Positions 11,794-23,742 of a DNA stretch of 64,000 bases are shown in pieces. Both the position numbers and the translations under genes were made by a program. Numbering within the stretch: the first letter of the stretch is position 1; each line of letters opens with the position of its first letter. Location: positions 310,001-374,000 of the forward strand of contig JAKZZE010000015.1 of assembly GCA_024220505.1 (NCBI GenBank). The letters run 5' to 3'. This DNA comes from Rhizopus arrhizus (taxonomy: Eukaryota > Mucoromycota > Mucoromycetes > Mucorales > Rhizopodaceae). The notes beneath the pieces are model-generated. The model was given only the letters and a program-made list of their open reading frames with translations. It was not told where the DNA came from and ran no database searches.

Positions 11794-12497
11794 ATGGGTA
11801 AGTAAGGAGCGTAGTACTTCAAAAAAATGAGCTATGATGTATTGGATTAGACATAAATGAAAATGGTCAGATTGGAATGGATGAATTACTTCATTAAAAA
11901 AAACATTTTCAACATCTCACCTAAAAGCAACATTTTCATGTCAAAATGTGGAGTTACTCACCATTGGAATCACTTGTGTCTAATTCAAGACTAGCCTATT
12001 TTTTTTTTTTGAAGAAAAAAGAGAAAGCTATTAGAATATAGCTTATTAAACATTTTTCTTTAGGTAAGGGACAACCTAGAGGTTTGAACGCTGCTCGTAA
12101 GCTCCGTATTCACCGTCGTGATCAACGTTGGGCCGATAAACAATACAAGAAGAGAGCTCTTGGAACTGCTTTCCGCTCTTCCCCCTTTGGTGGTTCTTCC
12201 CACGCCAAGGGTATTGTTCTTGAAAAGATTGGTGTTGAAGCCAAGCAACCTAACTCTGCCATTCGTAAGTGTGTCCGTGTTCAATTGATCAAGAACGGTA
12301 AGAAAGTTACTGCTTTCGTTCCCAATGATGGTTGTTTGAACTACGTTGATGAAAACGATGAAGTTTTGATTGCCGGTTTCGGTCGTAAGGGTCGTGCTAT
12401 TGGTGATATTCCTGGTGTCCGTTTCAAGATTGTCAAGGTCGCTGGTGTCTCTCTCCTTGCTTTATACAAGGAAAAGAAGGAAAAGCCCAGATCATAA
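11794..12497 (+). CDS. RPS23: 40S ribosomal protein S23 (uS12)
   Basis: The encoded protein is 145 residues: [20 protein letters not shown], continuing through [26 protein letters not shown] and [16 protein letters not shown] blocks to KEKKEKPRS. It is essentially the universal eukaryotic uS12 sequence. uS12 sits at the decoding centre of the small subunit. The conserved Pro-Asn loop that is hydroxylated in other eukaryotes (PN in KQPNSAIRK) is present. Exon 1 is only ATGG (11794-11797). The 266-nt intron (11798-12063) is long for this window and ends in a pyrimidine-rich TTTTTCTTTAG. Exon 2 is 12064-12497. Codons favour C/T third bases such as CGT and AAG, unlike the neighbours, which is typical of strong expression. 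Confidence 0.97.
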
Positions 12498-13690
12498 ACA
12501 TATTGCTATTTTCCTTGCATCGTTCCTTTCCCGTTTAACTTGTTTTTTATGTATAAAAAATGGTAAATAATGCAAGTTCATTTTGTTTCTTTTCTGCTAT
12601 TTTTTTAAAGCATATATATGTATGCAGTTCTTTGGTAAATGGAAAATATTTAGTAAAAACTAAACATGTTGAGACAGTATCAAGGCGTTACAAAAGTATA
12701 GTGTCAACGAGAAATTGTTCTTTTTGGCTCTGCTCAAAATGCATTCATAAAGATGAATTTAAGAAGTTGCAAAACCTTTATAATATGCTAATATCTTTAC
12801 ATAACATGTATAACAGGATTACTACATCTGCTAAAAGTAATATTTACAGAATTTTGACTTAAAAGGCAATAAAAATTAAAAAAGAATTCTTTTGAATGTG
12901 TACTCAGAATAAAAGAAAAAAACCACAGCGGCAATAACCGTCCTTTAGATGGTAAATGTTAAAGGAAATCCACCCAAAGCGCATTAATTGAGTGGACAGC
13001 CTTTTGCTTTAAGATTTCGTTTGGAATACATCATTCAAAAATTGAGAAGCACCCCAAAATTGCTAACTAAATCCTCATTAGGGCATGCTAAGGATGTCCA
13101 CAAAATACTATTTGGTTCTATGAGTAAGGTCATAATGACAAGCAAGCTTATGTGGGTTGATAACAACGGCCAACAATAATACATAATCCTTTGACCTGGA
13201 CGTCTTTTACTCTTATCAATAATATGTTGTGTGATAAAAGCGACTAGATATAGACAGGCGATAGTATACCTGAAGACTATTTATGAATATTGTATGTCTT
13301 TTGTATAGTGAAAATAATTGTTTATTGAAAAATTTACGGTAATTGGCATCTACCTGATGTTCACTAATAACAAAACCGCTTATCAGCTAACAATTACTTT
13401 AAACTCATTAAGATCAAAACAAGAATAGCTACTTTATCTTTTCTACACTACCCTATAAAGATCCACGCACTTGAGCCATGCTTGTCGTTAAATTGAGATT
13501 TTCAGACAGATATGTGAATGTTTATCATTTTCGGCCCAGATATTGTATTATTACTTAGTATTTTACCATCTATTCCACGCTATGATAAGCGTGTTGTGTA
13601 TTTTTTTTTTCTTTATACTCATATTAATTGCAATGATACTTTCTCTTTTCTAAAATCTTTTTACATGCCTATCTCTATTATCAAATGATT
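12498..13690 (+). other. gene-poor stretch after RPS23
   Basis: No convincing gene is seen. One short open stretch (12988-13179, YIIQKLRSTPKLLTKSSLGH) has protein-like composition but no recognisable motif. The first 100 bases are presumably the RPS23 3' UTR. I see no RNA gene. Confidence 0.4.
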
Positions 13691-13706
13691 ATATTTGTTG
13701 TTTAGT

Positions 13707-15625
13707 ATAAGTGTGAGCGGCCCTATTCAAAGGTAATTCATGCTCCAATCCTCAATCACGGCTGGTATTACAAATTAAAGGCTGTGTTATCAGTTTATGC
13801 TCTTCTGACTAATATAATTGTGTGATTAGTAATTTGGATGAGGTATTTGATTCGAACAGGCGAGCAGATATGGAAGTGTATTGAGCTCTATTGACTGTCA
13901 ATCTAATGAACCCTCTCCCCTAAAAAAAATGTAGAAAAAATCCATAATAGAATAATATCTTCCTTTACTTAGGAAGAAAATTTTGTAGTGGTTCTAAGTG
14001 CATTTTCTTTAATTGAAAAACCTCTTAGAATAATCGCATGAATAATCATTATTCACAATATTTTACTTGGAGTCTAACAGACAAAGAGATCCTTGTAGAG
14101 GATAGGTATAATTTATGTGACATTATGTATGAAACAGCCTTTTGGTCTAAATAAATGCCACTTTTAAACCTTGTCTTCCAGACAATGCTTCGTCTGCAAG
14201 CCAACTGTAAAATCCAGACTATGTATTTTATATCAAAATATGTAAGTTACATATTCGACTAATTTGAAAAATAATTCATTTATTGGCTAAAATCTAAGGA
14301 TGAGAAAAATCCTTTGCGTTTGAATGCCAGATTTTTTTGTTATTGCTTTGCTACTGTTCTATTAATTTATTTTATACCTCTTTTATAGTAGATGTGTAAT
14401 AGTCACCGCTTGCTCTATTTTTATTATATTTAAATGCGTGTGCTGTACAAGAGTAGTAATTTAAAACCAATTTTTGAGGCATTTGGTGATGTTGTATTGA
14501 AAAAAAATCATATTTATCTCCAGGTCTTGTTGTATATTATGCAAATATTTAAATGATATGCCTATGCTGAAATTAAATACTTGAAATTAATTGGAAAGCA
14601 AAAAAGCCCTTCTTTTAATTGTCGCGTCTAAAAGATTCAAAAAAATAAAACCAATCAGCAATAATGAATAGCAAGAATTAGCTAATTATCTTTTATTGTA
14701 TGACTGGAACCTCTAAGTACATTTTTTAATAGACCTCATCGACTGTCTTTTGATTTAAAGATTTTTTTAACTATCCCAATTCTTTATAAATCTACCGGAT
14801 TATACCTTAGGAGTAATTGCAGTATATTTTCTAGTTATTCTAATATTTAGGCTATCTTTAATGAATTTTTTGATCTTTTTCGTCAAGTTTTGATTTTTCT
14901 GATCATAATATTGATTTTTTGTTTATAGGGGATATCTCTAGGTCATAATATTCATATTCGTCATACCTACTTATAACCTTGCTGAGTCTCTTTTTGTTTC
15001 ACTTTCAGGAACACAGGGATATTGCGCAACTTAATTGGATATTATTCGCTGCTGAGTTAGGTACAAACCAACAAAAAGACTGGAGACAAAGATTTTTTAA
15101 AATGGAATGTCACCGTGGTTATACAAGTATATAGATTTCGTTTAATTATTTTTATAAAATTCTGTGTGAGATTACAATCTATTTAAATTTTGCTTAATGA
15201 CATATTTCCTCTCCAAAAATTCATCCATAAATTACAATATATACCAAAAATGATATTTTTGCAGCCTTTTGGACAGTTCCTTTATCATAAAAAAATGATT
15301 TAGCAACAGTGATTGTCCTAAAAGAAATAGATTAAAAAGCTCCAAGGAGTGATTTTGAAGAATTTTAATGAAATACTTTCTTCCTATTTAACATTTTTAT
15401 GCTTTTGTTTTCCTTCATATAAAAAACCTCAGAGCCACTCATAGGCACATGTCAGAAAATGGATTGGTGGACAATTCTTTGTCTAAACTTGGGAGTGTTT
15501 TATTATGAGCTTGAAAAGGATTTCTTTAATGAATTCTTTCTAATTACTCAAAGCTTTTGCTGAGGAACGGGATTACGGAAATGAATTTGACAGGGACGAA
15601 GTTCAAAAGTAACTGGTAAATGCTT
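13707..15625 (+). pseudogene. scattered coding-like segments of an unrecognised protein
   Basis: Several short plus-strand windows translate to well-balanced peptides in the same order along the DNA. They are KCERPYSKVIHAPILNHGWY (13709 on), DEVFDSNRRADMEVY (about 13840), YFTWSLTDKEILVEDRYNLC (about 14062), EHRDIAQLNWILFAAELGTN continuing WRQRFFKMECHRGYTS (about 15009-15134) and KAFAEERDYGNEFDRDEVQK (about 15552-15610). Each is ended by stops. The gaps (100-900 nt) are too long for this genome's usual introns. The simplest reading is one decayed gene or element. I do not recognise the family. Confidence 0.35.
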
Positions 15626-15818
15626 TTAACAAATATTTAAATACTTAGATTTATTAGAATACACAAGCTCTTTTCATGTACATAGAATAAATTTATGTAT
15701 ATCAAGTATCTAAAGTTTTCAAGTATAAAAAAGAAACTAAAAGGTTACAAAGAATTTTACGAAGGGATTATGAACATAATGAATCAGAAATGAATAGATT
15801 GTTCTTTTTGCATATCAT

Positions 15819-16025
15819 TTAAACTGAATAAATGTATTTATCTATGTTATATTGTAGATATATTGTAGAAATTTTCGTAACTGATACAAACTTATATAGC
15901 CCATTCATGCGTGCTTTGATCTTATCCAGGTCTTGCTCACCTTGCTGTCTATAACATGTTATTTTCAGAAAGTAGCTTTGCATTTTTGCATATTTTATAA
16001 CATAATTTGTATATAGAAATGACAC
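15819..16025 (-). other. short unrecognised minus-strand frame
   Basis: The frame includes IKYAKMQSYFLKITCYRQQG followed by EQDLDKIKARMNGLYKF, which reads like part of a real protein rather than random AT-rich sequence. There is no family match that I know and no splice context. It could be a second relic lying opposite to the plus-strand segments upstream. Confidence 0.25.
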
Positions 16026-16685
16026 GTCAGTGCGATATCTATTCTCAAATATCGTGTATAACCTATACCATTAGTAATCGGCATACAGAATAACTATATA
16101 CTGCAATAAAATAGATTTAAAGAACGCATAAAAGAAGCTGTATCCATAATTCTGAAAGTATTACTTGTTCCTTAAAGTAGAGCTTATACTGTTATATACA
16201 GAGAGCATTTTACTGATAAATATTCAAAGGCATATACTTCGCTTGTACCAATCATCATATCCATGAATTAGTCCTGATTAACATACTGCCAATAAAAATT
16301 CATATATAAAGGATCAAAACCTACTACATCAAAGCTGAAGTTTGTTCAATGGCATTTTCCGCTGAGTGAAGGGCTGTTTCAAAATCTTTAAATTTAAAAT
16401 ACAGTATCTTTACATGTATGGATTATTTAATTATATAAATCATCTCAATTTAGTTGTCACATCTATTCCTTGGTCTTCTCTTATCGTTGGCATAAATAAT
16501 GGAAGCTGGGAGGCATATTTGATAGCTACTAACAATAATTTCAATTTTAAATGAGCTTTTCGGTCTTCTTGACTGTCTGGTTATAATGTAACTAAAACGG
16601 GATCTCAACTCACTATTGAGTTTGTTTTTGAAGGATGTATATAAAAAATGTTAGAGGAAGCTTGAAAATTAAAACTATTAATAAT

Positions 16686-16912
16686 GGAAGATGGTCGGTA
16701 GTTAAAAAGGTGATTGTTATCATAATCTTCCGACTGACGTATATATTAAATGATTTCATTAAAAAAATACAGATACTAATATTGAAGGGGTTTGCTACAT
16801 GCTTCCAGCAACTTCGACGGAGTTCCATTTTAAGATGAGATTTACGTCATCTCATTGGCTCAAACAAATCGAATGCTGTGGAAGATTAATTATTTTTGCA
16901 TATAATCTTCCA
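16686..16912 (+). promoter_or_regulatory. HSP40 promoter: paired GGAAGAT repeats and HSE-like TTC array
   Basis: Upstream of the HSP40 start, GGAAGAT (16686-16692) is followed by its reverse complement ATCTTCC (16725-16731). A perfect 10-bp inverted pair TGGAAGATTA/TAATCTTCCA lies at 16879-16888 and 16903-16912. Between them, TTC occurs at 16803, 16813 and 16823, exactly 10 bp apart, with a near-GAA (GCA) at 16808. This resembles a heat shock element with one weak unit. GCATATAA at about 16899 overlaps the last pair and could be a TATA element. Function is inferred from position. Confidence 0.5.
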
Positions 16913-16982
16913 ATTCTTTATTTTTTACGTTTTTTCTCTTATTTTGGTGTATATTTAGCAGCAATATTTAATAGAATAAAAA

Positions 16983-18114
16983 ATGGGTAAAGACTATTAT
17001 TCAATTCTCGGTGTATCAAGGGATGCAGATGATGAAACAATTAAGAAAGCTTACCGTAAGCTAGGTAAAGTAATAAGCATATTAAACTTTTTTTTTTACT
17101 TACTAACTTTGAATAAAAACAGCTTTAAAATGGCACCCTGATAGAAACAAAGATAAAGCAGATGTTGCGCATGCAAAGTTCCAAGAAATCGGTGAAGCTT
17201 ATGAAGTCTTAAGCGACAAAAACAAGAGAGCTATATTTGATCAATATGGTGAAGAAGGTCTTAAAGGCGGTGCACCACCCCCAGGCGATGGAGGTGCTCC
17301 CGGTGGTGGTTTCGGCGGATTCCCTGGTGGAGGTACTTTCCGCTTCTCTACAAATGGTGGAGGCTTCCATCCTTCTAATGCTGATGACATATTCAAGCAC
17401 TTCTTCTCTTCATTTGGTGGTATGGATGATGGTTTCGGTGGTGGTATGCCTGGAGGATTTTCTTCGTTTAGTAGTGGTGGTATGCCTGGTATGGGAGGTA
17501 GTATGCCTGGTATGGGAGGTGGGTTCCGCCGTGCTGGAGGTTTTAGACAGCAGCAGCAGCAGGATCCAGAAAAGCCACCTGCCATTAAGCGCCCTTTCCC
17601 TGTATCACTAGAAGATCTGTATAAAGGATGTACAAAACGATTAAAAGTAACTCGCAAATTACGCGATGGTGCTACTGGTCGACCTGTCCAAACAGACAAA
17701 ATCCTTTCAATCACTGTCAAACCCGGATGGAAAGCAGGCACAAAGATTCGATTTCCTGGTGAAGGAGATGAGCTTGAGAACGGTACAACCCAAGATATTG
17801 AATTTGTTTTAGAAGAAAAACCTCATCCAGTATTTAAACGCGAAGGAGATAACCTGCGTATGACAATACAGTTGACATTGCTTGAAGCATTGACCGGCTT
17901 CCAAAAGAAGATCAAAACATTGGACGATCGAACTCTAAGTGTAAACAATACTAAATCTGTTATTCAGTCTGGTCAAGAATCTCGTGTTTCTGGCGAGGGC
18001 ATGCCTAACTCAAAGACTGGCAAAAAGGGAGATTTGATTGTTACATATGAAGTCAAATTCCCTACTTCCTTAACTGATCATCAAAAACAACAATTAAAGA
18101 CAATTCTCTCTTAA
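16983..18114 (+). CDS. type II HSP40 co-chaperone (Sis1/DNAJB-like)
   Basis: The 357-residue J-protein is encoded by exons 16983-17064 and 17123-18114. The J-domain starts [20 protein letters not shown] and carries the HPD signature at residues 32-34, which stimulates Hsp70 ATPase. A Gly/Phe/Met-rich region follows, with GGMPGMGG repeats and a short polyglutamine. The two beta-sandwich client-binding domains then run from [20 protein letters not shown] to [20 protein letters not shown]. There is no CxxCxGxG zinc-finger region, so it is class B, like yeast Sis1 or human DNAJB1. It is probably cytosolic/nuclear, acting in folding and translation-linked quality control. The upstream repeats suggest heat-shock control. 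Confidence 0.95.
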
Positions 18115-18271
18115 AAATGAATGTATGCCTACATTCTCTGTACACACTTTCATAAATATCATGTATATACAATTATTTCTCTAATAAACAAAGAATAAAA
18201 TTTTAACTATTATTTTCTATACAAAAAAAAAATTGTGCTTTTTATTATAATTGTACAATTTACATTCGTTC

Positions 18272-20620
18272 TTAGTTGTTAGCTTTTGAAGCCATTGATG
18301 CAGCTTTACCATCGGGAATACGGATAAAGTGAGCAGGTTCAGAATCAGAAGCAGGTGCATCGAGAATATAATACCCTTTACGCTCAAATTGAATGATATC
18401 ACCTTTCTTCAATTGCTTGGTGTTACCGTCAGCAATAGCAGCATTCTTAAATTCGCTCACAGGAGTAACAAGGTCCTTTACTTCATCACCTTCTTCAACC
18501 TTCTTCTTTGTAATCAAGTAATCATAGTCAAGCAAGAGAACGTCAACAGCGTCCTCGTCAGCAGCCAACCATGTAAACTTCTTTTTGGTCTTCTTAAAGT
18601 CACCTTCAAGATGAAGTTCCAAGCTAACGCTAGTAGCTTCACCCTTTTCATTCTTGACAACCTTGCGTACAAAGACATTTCCCCAATCCATCAAAGTGAT
18701 TTCTTCACCTTCTTCCAAAGACTTGGCATCTTCTTGATCCAAGTAGATCTTGGGGCCGTAGTGAGTCTTTTTGTTACCAAGACTAGGGTTTTTCTTATGA
18801 ACAAGCACGTCCTTTACTTCGACAGGGGCATCTTGAATTTGACAGACAACAACACTTTCCTTGAGAACAGCAGTGTGGCGAGGGGCAACGGGATCAATGA
18901 CCTTTTTGTTCAAAGCCCAAAGTTTGTCCCATTCGAGCATTAAAGTATTTTGAGAAGCGCCTTGCATCAAGATATATTGTTTTAAGGCTTCAATTGTCAT
19001 ACCACGACGACGAATACCACGAACAGTAGGGAAACGAGGATCATCCCATCCGGAAACAAGACCTTCTTCGACAAACCAGGTAAGCTTTCTCTTGGACAAG
19101 AGTGTGTATACAAAGTTGATTCTACTAAAATCCCAAATCTTGACAGGACGGAGACCAAGTGCGTTGATCATCCAGTCAAATTGGACATTACGGTCACGAT
19201 ATTCATTAGTTCTCAAAGCATGAGTGACACCTTCAATGGAATCAACGATGGGACAGGCAAAGTCATAGGTAGGATAAACCTTCCACTTATCACCAGTGTA
19301 GTGATGAGGAGTCAAGTTACAACGATAAATGACGGGATCACGCATGGTGCCGTTGGGGCTGGCATAATCAATTTTAGCACGCAAGCAGTTCTTCAAACCT
19401 TCTTCGGAACCCTTTGACATTTCTTCGAAACGACGAAGATTTTCCTCAATGGATTGATCGCGACACTTGGAGGGAACACGAGCCGTACGTTGCTCACGCA
19501 TGGTAGCTTGATCAGTATCATCACAGTAAGCCTTGCCTTCCTTAATCATCTTCAAGGCCAATTCGTACATTTGATCAAAATAATCAGAAGTGTGTGATAC
19601 AATAGAAGAATCAACACCGATAAGTGCTAAATCTTCCTTGATAGATTCTTCAAACTCGGTCTTTTCTTTGCTGGGGTTGGTATCATCAAAACGAATAATT
19701 AATTTGCCCTTGTAGGTCTCGGCAAAGTATTGGTTGAGAAGAGCGGCCTTGGCATGACCAATGTGAAGGTAACCTGAAGGTTCAGGTGGAAAACGGGTAC
19801 AAACTTTGCCCATTTCAGCTTCAGTCAAGCCAATCTCAAATTTACCTTGATCAGCAGTCTTGCTCTATATATACGTGCTTCATGTTAGCTAACGCGTCTC
19901 TTCCTCTGCTGATTTATATACACCTACCTTCGTAGCTTTATCTTGCTTTTGAACAGCAGTCAAAGCATATTCAGCAGCACCAAAAGATAAAATATGTTCG
20001 TACCAACGAACAAGGTAAGCACCCAACGTTTCCTTCTTGGTCTTTACAATACGAGCAAAGACAGGGGAAGCTCTTAATGTGCCCCAGACAACAAAATCAG
20101 CAGCAGTTGCCTGATAGCCAACAAGGTAAGAACGAATGGTTAAGTACTTGTTCAACTTTTTGTAGCTGATATCCAATGCCTTGAAGTCAGAGGTTGATAA
20201 TTCGGTTTCGGCAAAGTCAAGCCATTGGTCAATCAAGGTGGATGTCAAGGGATCCTTAGGGTCGTAAAGAGCAGCTTCAGGGTGAAGTCTAGTCAAAAGG
20301 CGTACAATAGCGTTTGTGGTTGCATATGTTTCACTTTTTTTTTTGTGAGTAATAGTAACAAGGGGAAAGGTACTGTAATCTTACCCATTATAGCTGATAG
20401 AAGCAGAAGGCTTGGAAGCACCTTCAAGGTTTTTTACATCACGTAATTCAACAACGACAGAATCCTTTTTGACACTGTTAATGTAATCAGCAACAGCAAG
20501 CACACCTAAATGTAATCATATAACTTTAAAAAGCTGTTTATCTCTTAATTTTTTATATGTAAAAATACCGTAGTTAAAAGGTGATGCTTTAGCAGCAACA
20601 ACGAGTTGAATAGGACTCAT
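18272..20620 (-). CDS. GUS1: glutamyl-tRNA synthetase, cytosolic
   Basis: The four-exon model (20620-20569, 20505-20385, 20333-19928, 19864-18272) encodes 723 residues with all phases closing. The N-terminal ~190 residues (MSPIQLVVAAKASPFNYGVL) form the GST-like domain that docks on Arc1p/AIMP-type partners. The class I catalytic domain follows, with the HIGH-type motif in PEPSGYLHIGHAKAALLNQY and the eukaryotic KMSKS equivalent LLSKRKL. The beta-barrel anticodon-binding domain ends the protein. It charges tRNA-Glu with glutamate in the cytoplasm. The symbol follows the yeast orthologue. The gene is convergent with the HSP40 gene, with about 157 bp between stop codons. Confidence 0.95.
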
Positions 20621-20638
20621 GTTTGGAAGCGGTTAAAG

Positions 20639-20670
<32 letters not shown>

Positions 20671-20674
20671 AAAA
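20639..20674. repeat. poly(dA) tracts upstream of GluRS
   Basis: Two A runs (20639-20657 and 20659-20674) are split by one G. They sit about 19 bp upstream of the GluRS start codon, read as poly(dT) on the gene's strand. Such tracts usually exclude nucleosomes and mark fungal promoters. Confidence 0.6.
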
Positions 20675-20860
20675 CTTTAAAAACTTTAGTGACTTGCTTT
20701 TGATTTATAGGAACCATAGAGATCAACCTGTTCTGATAACCAATAAAAAGTCAAAGTTTGTTGTTGTATGTTTAATAGATAAACAAGAGAGGAGAGTGAT
20801 TTTATTATACAAAAAAAAGAAAAAAAGTAAAGGGGATCAAAATAAATATACATTAAAACT

Positions 20861-23742
20861 TTATCTGTTTAACCGAGCATGCTGAGGGAGTTCAAGTTTT
20901 ACTTGGGGCATAGGGTCACTTACATCTTTAGGTACAATCAAGCAACCCAAAGTACTTTTGATTTCTTTGATTTCAACACCTGCGTCTTTCAGCTCCTTTT
21001 TCGCTGGATCTTCTTCAATCTTTTTTTTGTTACCAAAAAGACCCGATCCAAACAGTAGAGTCGACCTTTTCAAGCTGCTGCTACTACTACCTGTCGATTG
21101 GCGTTTACTGGTGCTATCATGAATGGGTATGCTGATAGGTTCTGATCGCGATCGGTCGGAAGCAAGTAGGCCGTTGATGGAATGTCTCGATCGTGGATCT
21201 ACAGCAATGGATGCCTTTCCGGAAGAGAGTGAACTGTAAGTGCCTGACTTGGAAGCTGCTGCCGCTGCAGTAGCATTGGCAATGATATCTGCAATGATAT
21301 CGTAATCAGTAAGTTCTTTCTTTTCATGTGAGGATGGACTACTACTAGGTAGTGTGGACGTTGATCCTGTAGATATCGCTTCACTACTGCTACTTGTTCG
21401 ATCGAAATCAAGCGGTTCTGATGTTTGTGCTTTTGAAGTGATTTGTATTGATGCCTTACCAGAGGAGAGTGAAGAGGGTGAATTTGCCATCTTTATTGAA
21501 TCCACTTGCCTGTTTTTTATATCAATCTAAAGAAGACATAAGTACAAAAAAAATATGTTGTTTTACAAGCATTTACCGCACTGCTGTTTATGCACTCTTC
21601 TTGTATTGAATTGTTGCTCTTGGACTTTTTGAAACTTGCAAAAGTTCCACTTCCAGACTTTTCTTTTGGCATTGGCAATTCTTCTGATGTAACCATGAAA
21701 CCAGCACGCTTTAATAATTTTGGCATACTTGTTCGATAGCTTAGATGACCAGTAATCAGATCTGTACAATCCAAGTTTTGAACCCGGTCTCCTTCAATAT
21801 ATGAAAGTGGGCGAAGGCCTGCGATATTACCTAACCCGACGGTCGATGTTCGAAAGAGAAAACCCAACAGCCAGTCATTGGTAGCATAACCATTCACGAA
21901 TCGGCCGGATACAACTGTCGTGCATTCTTTCCACTGAGTCTTGGAAGCACTGACAGGTGTACCAAACAGTACAACATTTTCAACCAGTCCATAAGCTTTC
22001 ATACGGGCCAGTTCGAGTAAGCAATAAAAGATTGTACGAGCACCAAGTGAAAAGCCTACGAGTGTAATGGGCCTTGCTCCCAAATTACGATTCATCAATA
22101 CATCGGCAAGAACCAGACCGGCTGATTTGGATCGATCGAGCGCATTGACCCAGGGGTTGTCGACCATGTAGCCTATCTTAGTCAAGGCTAGTGGCCACGA
22201 AAGGCCGGCGAGTAGTGCGCCCATGATAGTGTGGGCAAGTGCCTGTTGAATTGAGAATGTGACAGCTTCGGTGGCAAGGATTTTGAAGGCACTGCCAAGT
22301 TCTTCTAGCATCTCAGGCTCCCAGTAGAGTGCATAATGGTCACCCATGATATTATCTAATGTACTAAAAGGCAAAGATGTTTCTTCCTTATTCTTATTTG
22401 GTAACCAGCTAGTCGCAAGTAACATTGAGTATTTTTCAAGCAGGATTGATTATCATATTTGTTACCCAGTAATAGTGACAATACAATTGACATTCTCTTC
22501 TGTATGTACCGGAAGAAATTCAAATGTGCTGATGTTTTTCATACGTCTGTTCATACCTTTAGCGCCGATGCCTTAATAACATAAAAACAAATTAGATGGG
22601 CATCCGTTTTCACTAAACAAAAAGAGCAACTTACGTCCACCAGCGACAGTAGCACCACCTGTAATAAGCGCAATACCTGCTGTACCACCCAAGAAACCTG
22701 CTGTGCCTGTGACACCCACTGTAGACAAGATCACACCGATACCACCTGCAATAACGGGCGCCATGAGACCTGCACTGAGACCTAAGATAAGACCACCTCC
22801 AATCGTGGCCAGACCGACCATCACATAACGTCTCTTCTTTCGCTGTCTATTTCTACCGCGACGTTCATTATCACTTTTGATGGATCCATCTCCTTCGGCA
22901 TTTGTCATTGTCATGTTAGTCACGGTTGTTGCCATACTGTTGACTGTCTCTGTCTCCCAGGCAGCGTCTTGCAGAAGATGCTCAGCGATTCTTTTCTCAA
23001 AACCAATGACTTGAAACCAGTCAAGTGAGAGATAAGAAGCAATGCGAGCCACAAAGACTCTTGAACGAGCATCGTAATTCTCTGTACTAAGACAGATCAA
23101 GAACAGGTCACACATCACAGTCCAACGCAAATCGATAATTACTTTTTCTTCCATCTTGTTATGATTGCTGTTTTTAAAAAAATTGTCAAGATTTACTTCT
23201 GCTGTATCGCCCTGAGCGGTGAATTGGTGAACAAGATCGGTTGGTAAAATACTATGTTTTGATAAGGACTCTATCATTTTTATTTCCTCGCCAGAGATAT
23301 CCATATGTACATAAAGCATTCGCATCAGTTTTCTTTGCCAGTTGTCAGCACTCATCCTGGCCATTGCGAAATCTTTCCCTTGATAATCATGAACAACTTC
23401 GAGACTGGTGAGGTAGCAAAGTCCAATATAAGCAACTTTCTGTGTCTCGGTAAATACATCCTTTGTCTCATGCATTGTATTCGTTGTGTCGATTTCATAT
23501 ACATGTGAGCTTGTCAAGACAGGTTGCACAGAATCTGGTACTTCTGGTAAGTCTGCAGCCCATGCTCGAATTGCATTGGGTTTTGGTAGTACTTTATTCA
23601 ATTCATTTTGTTCTGCCAAGAGTTCGGCTGTTAAAGGTTGTTGATGTGCTGAATTTACTATCAAATCATTATTGTCGTTGCTTTCGATAGATATTCTTTC
23701 AGTCGTAAAACTAGTTTCCTCATTGGAATGGGTTTGACTCAT
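20861..23742 (-). CDS. DUF726 alpha/beta hydrolase, TMCO4/Mil1-like
   Basis: The five-exon model (23742-22635, 22571-22466, 22408-21577, 21526-20861) has phases that close over four visible exon blocks and encodes about 903 residues. The N-terminal third is soluble. A glycine-rich hydrophobic segment near residues 300-370 (GLATIGGGLILGLSAGLMAP and following) forms the membrane part typical of TMCO4. The hydrolase domain then shows the nucleophile elbow in TLVGFSLGARTIFYCLLEL. Yeast Mil1 and human TMCO4 belong to this DUF726 family, linked to organelle membranes. The Ser-rich C-terminal tail (from about residue 680) repeats SSLSSGKASI twice and is probably disordered. Note: four exons are listed. 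The substrate is unknown. Confidence 0.85.

Noticed and set aside
13840..13925. Possible tRNA on the minus strand (TTCGAATC box B-like sequence)
   Set aside because: The flanking bases cannot form the 5-bp T stem, and no acceptor or anticodon stem is visible.
17241..17741. 166-codon minus-strand frame rich in Pro
   Set aside because: It is the reverse of the Gly/Met-rich region of the HSP40 gene, an antisense shadow.
20861..23742. Separate genes for the hydrolase and for the Ser-rich C-terminal frame
   Set aside because: Splice sites at 21527-21576 and 22409-22465 join the frames in phase into one DUF726 protein.
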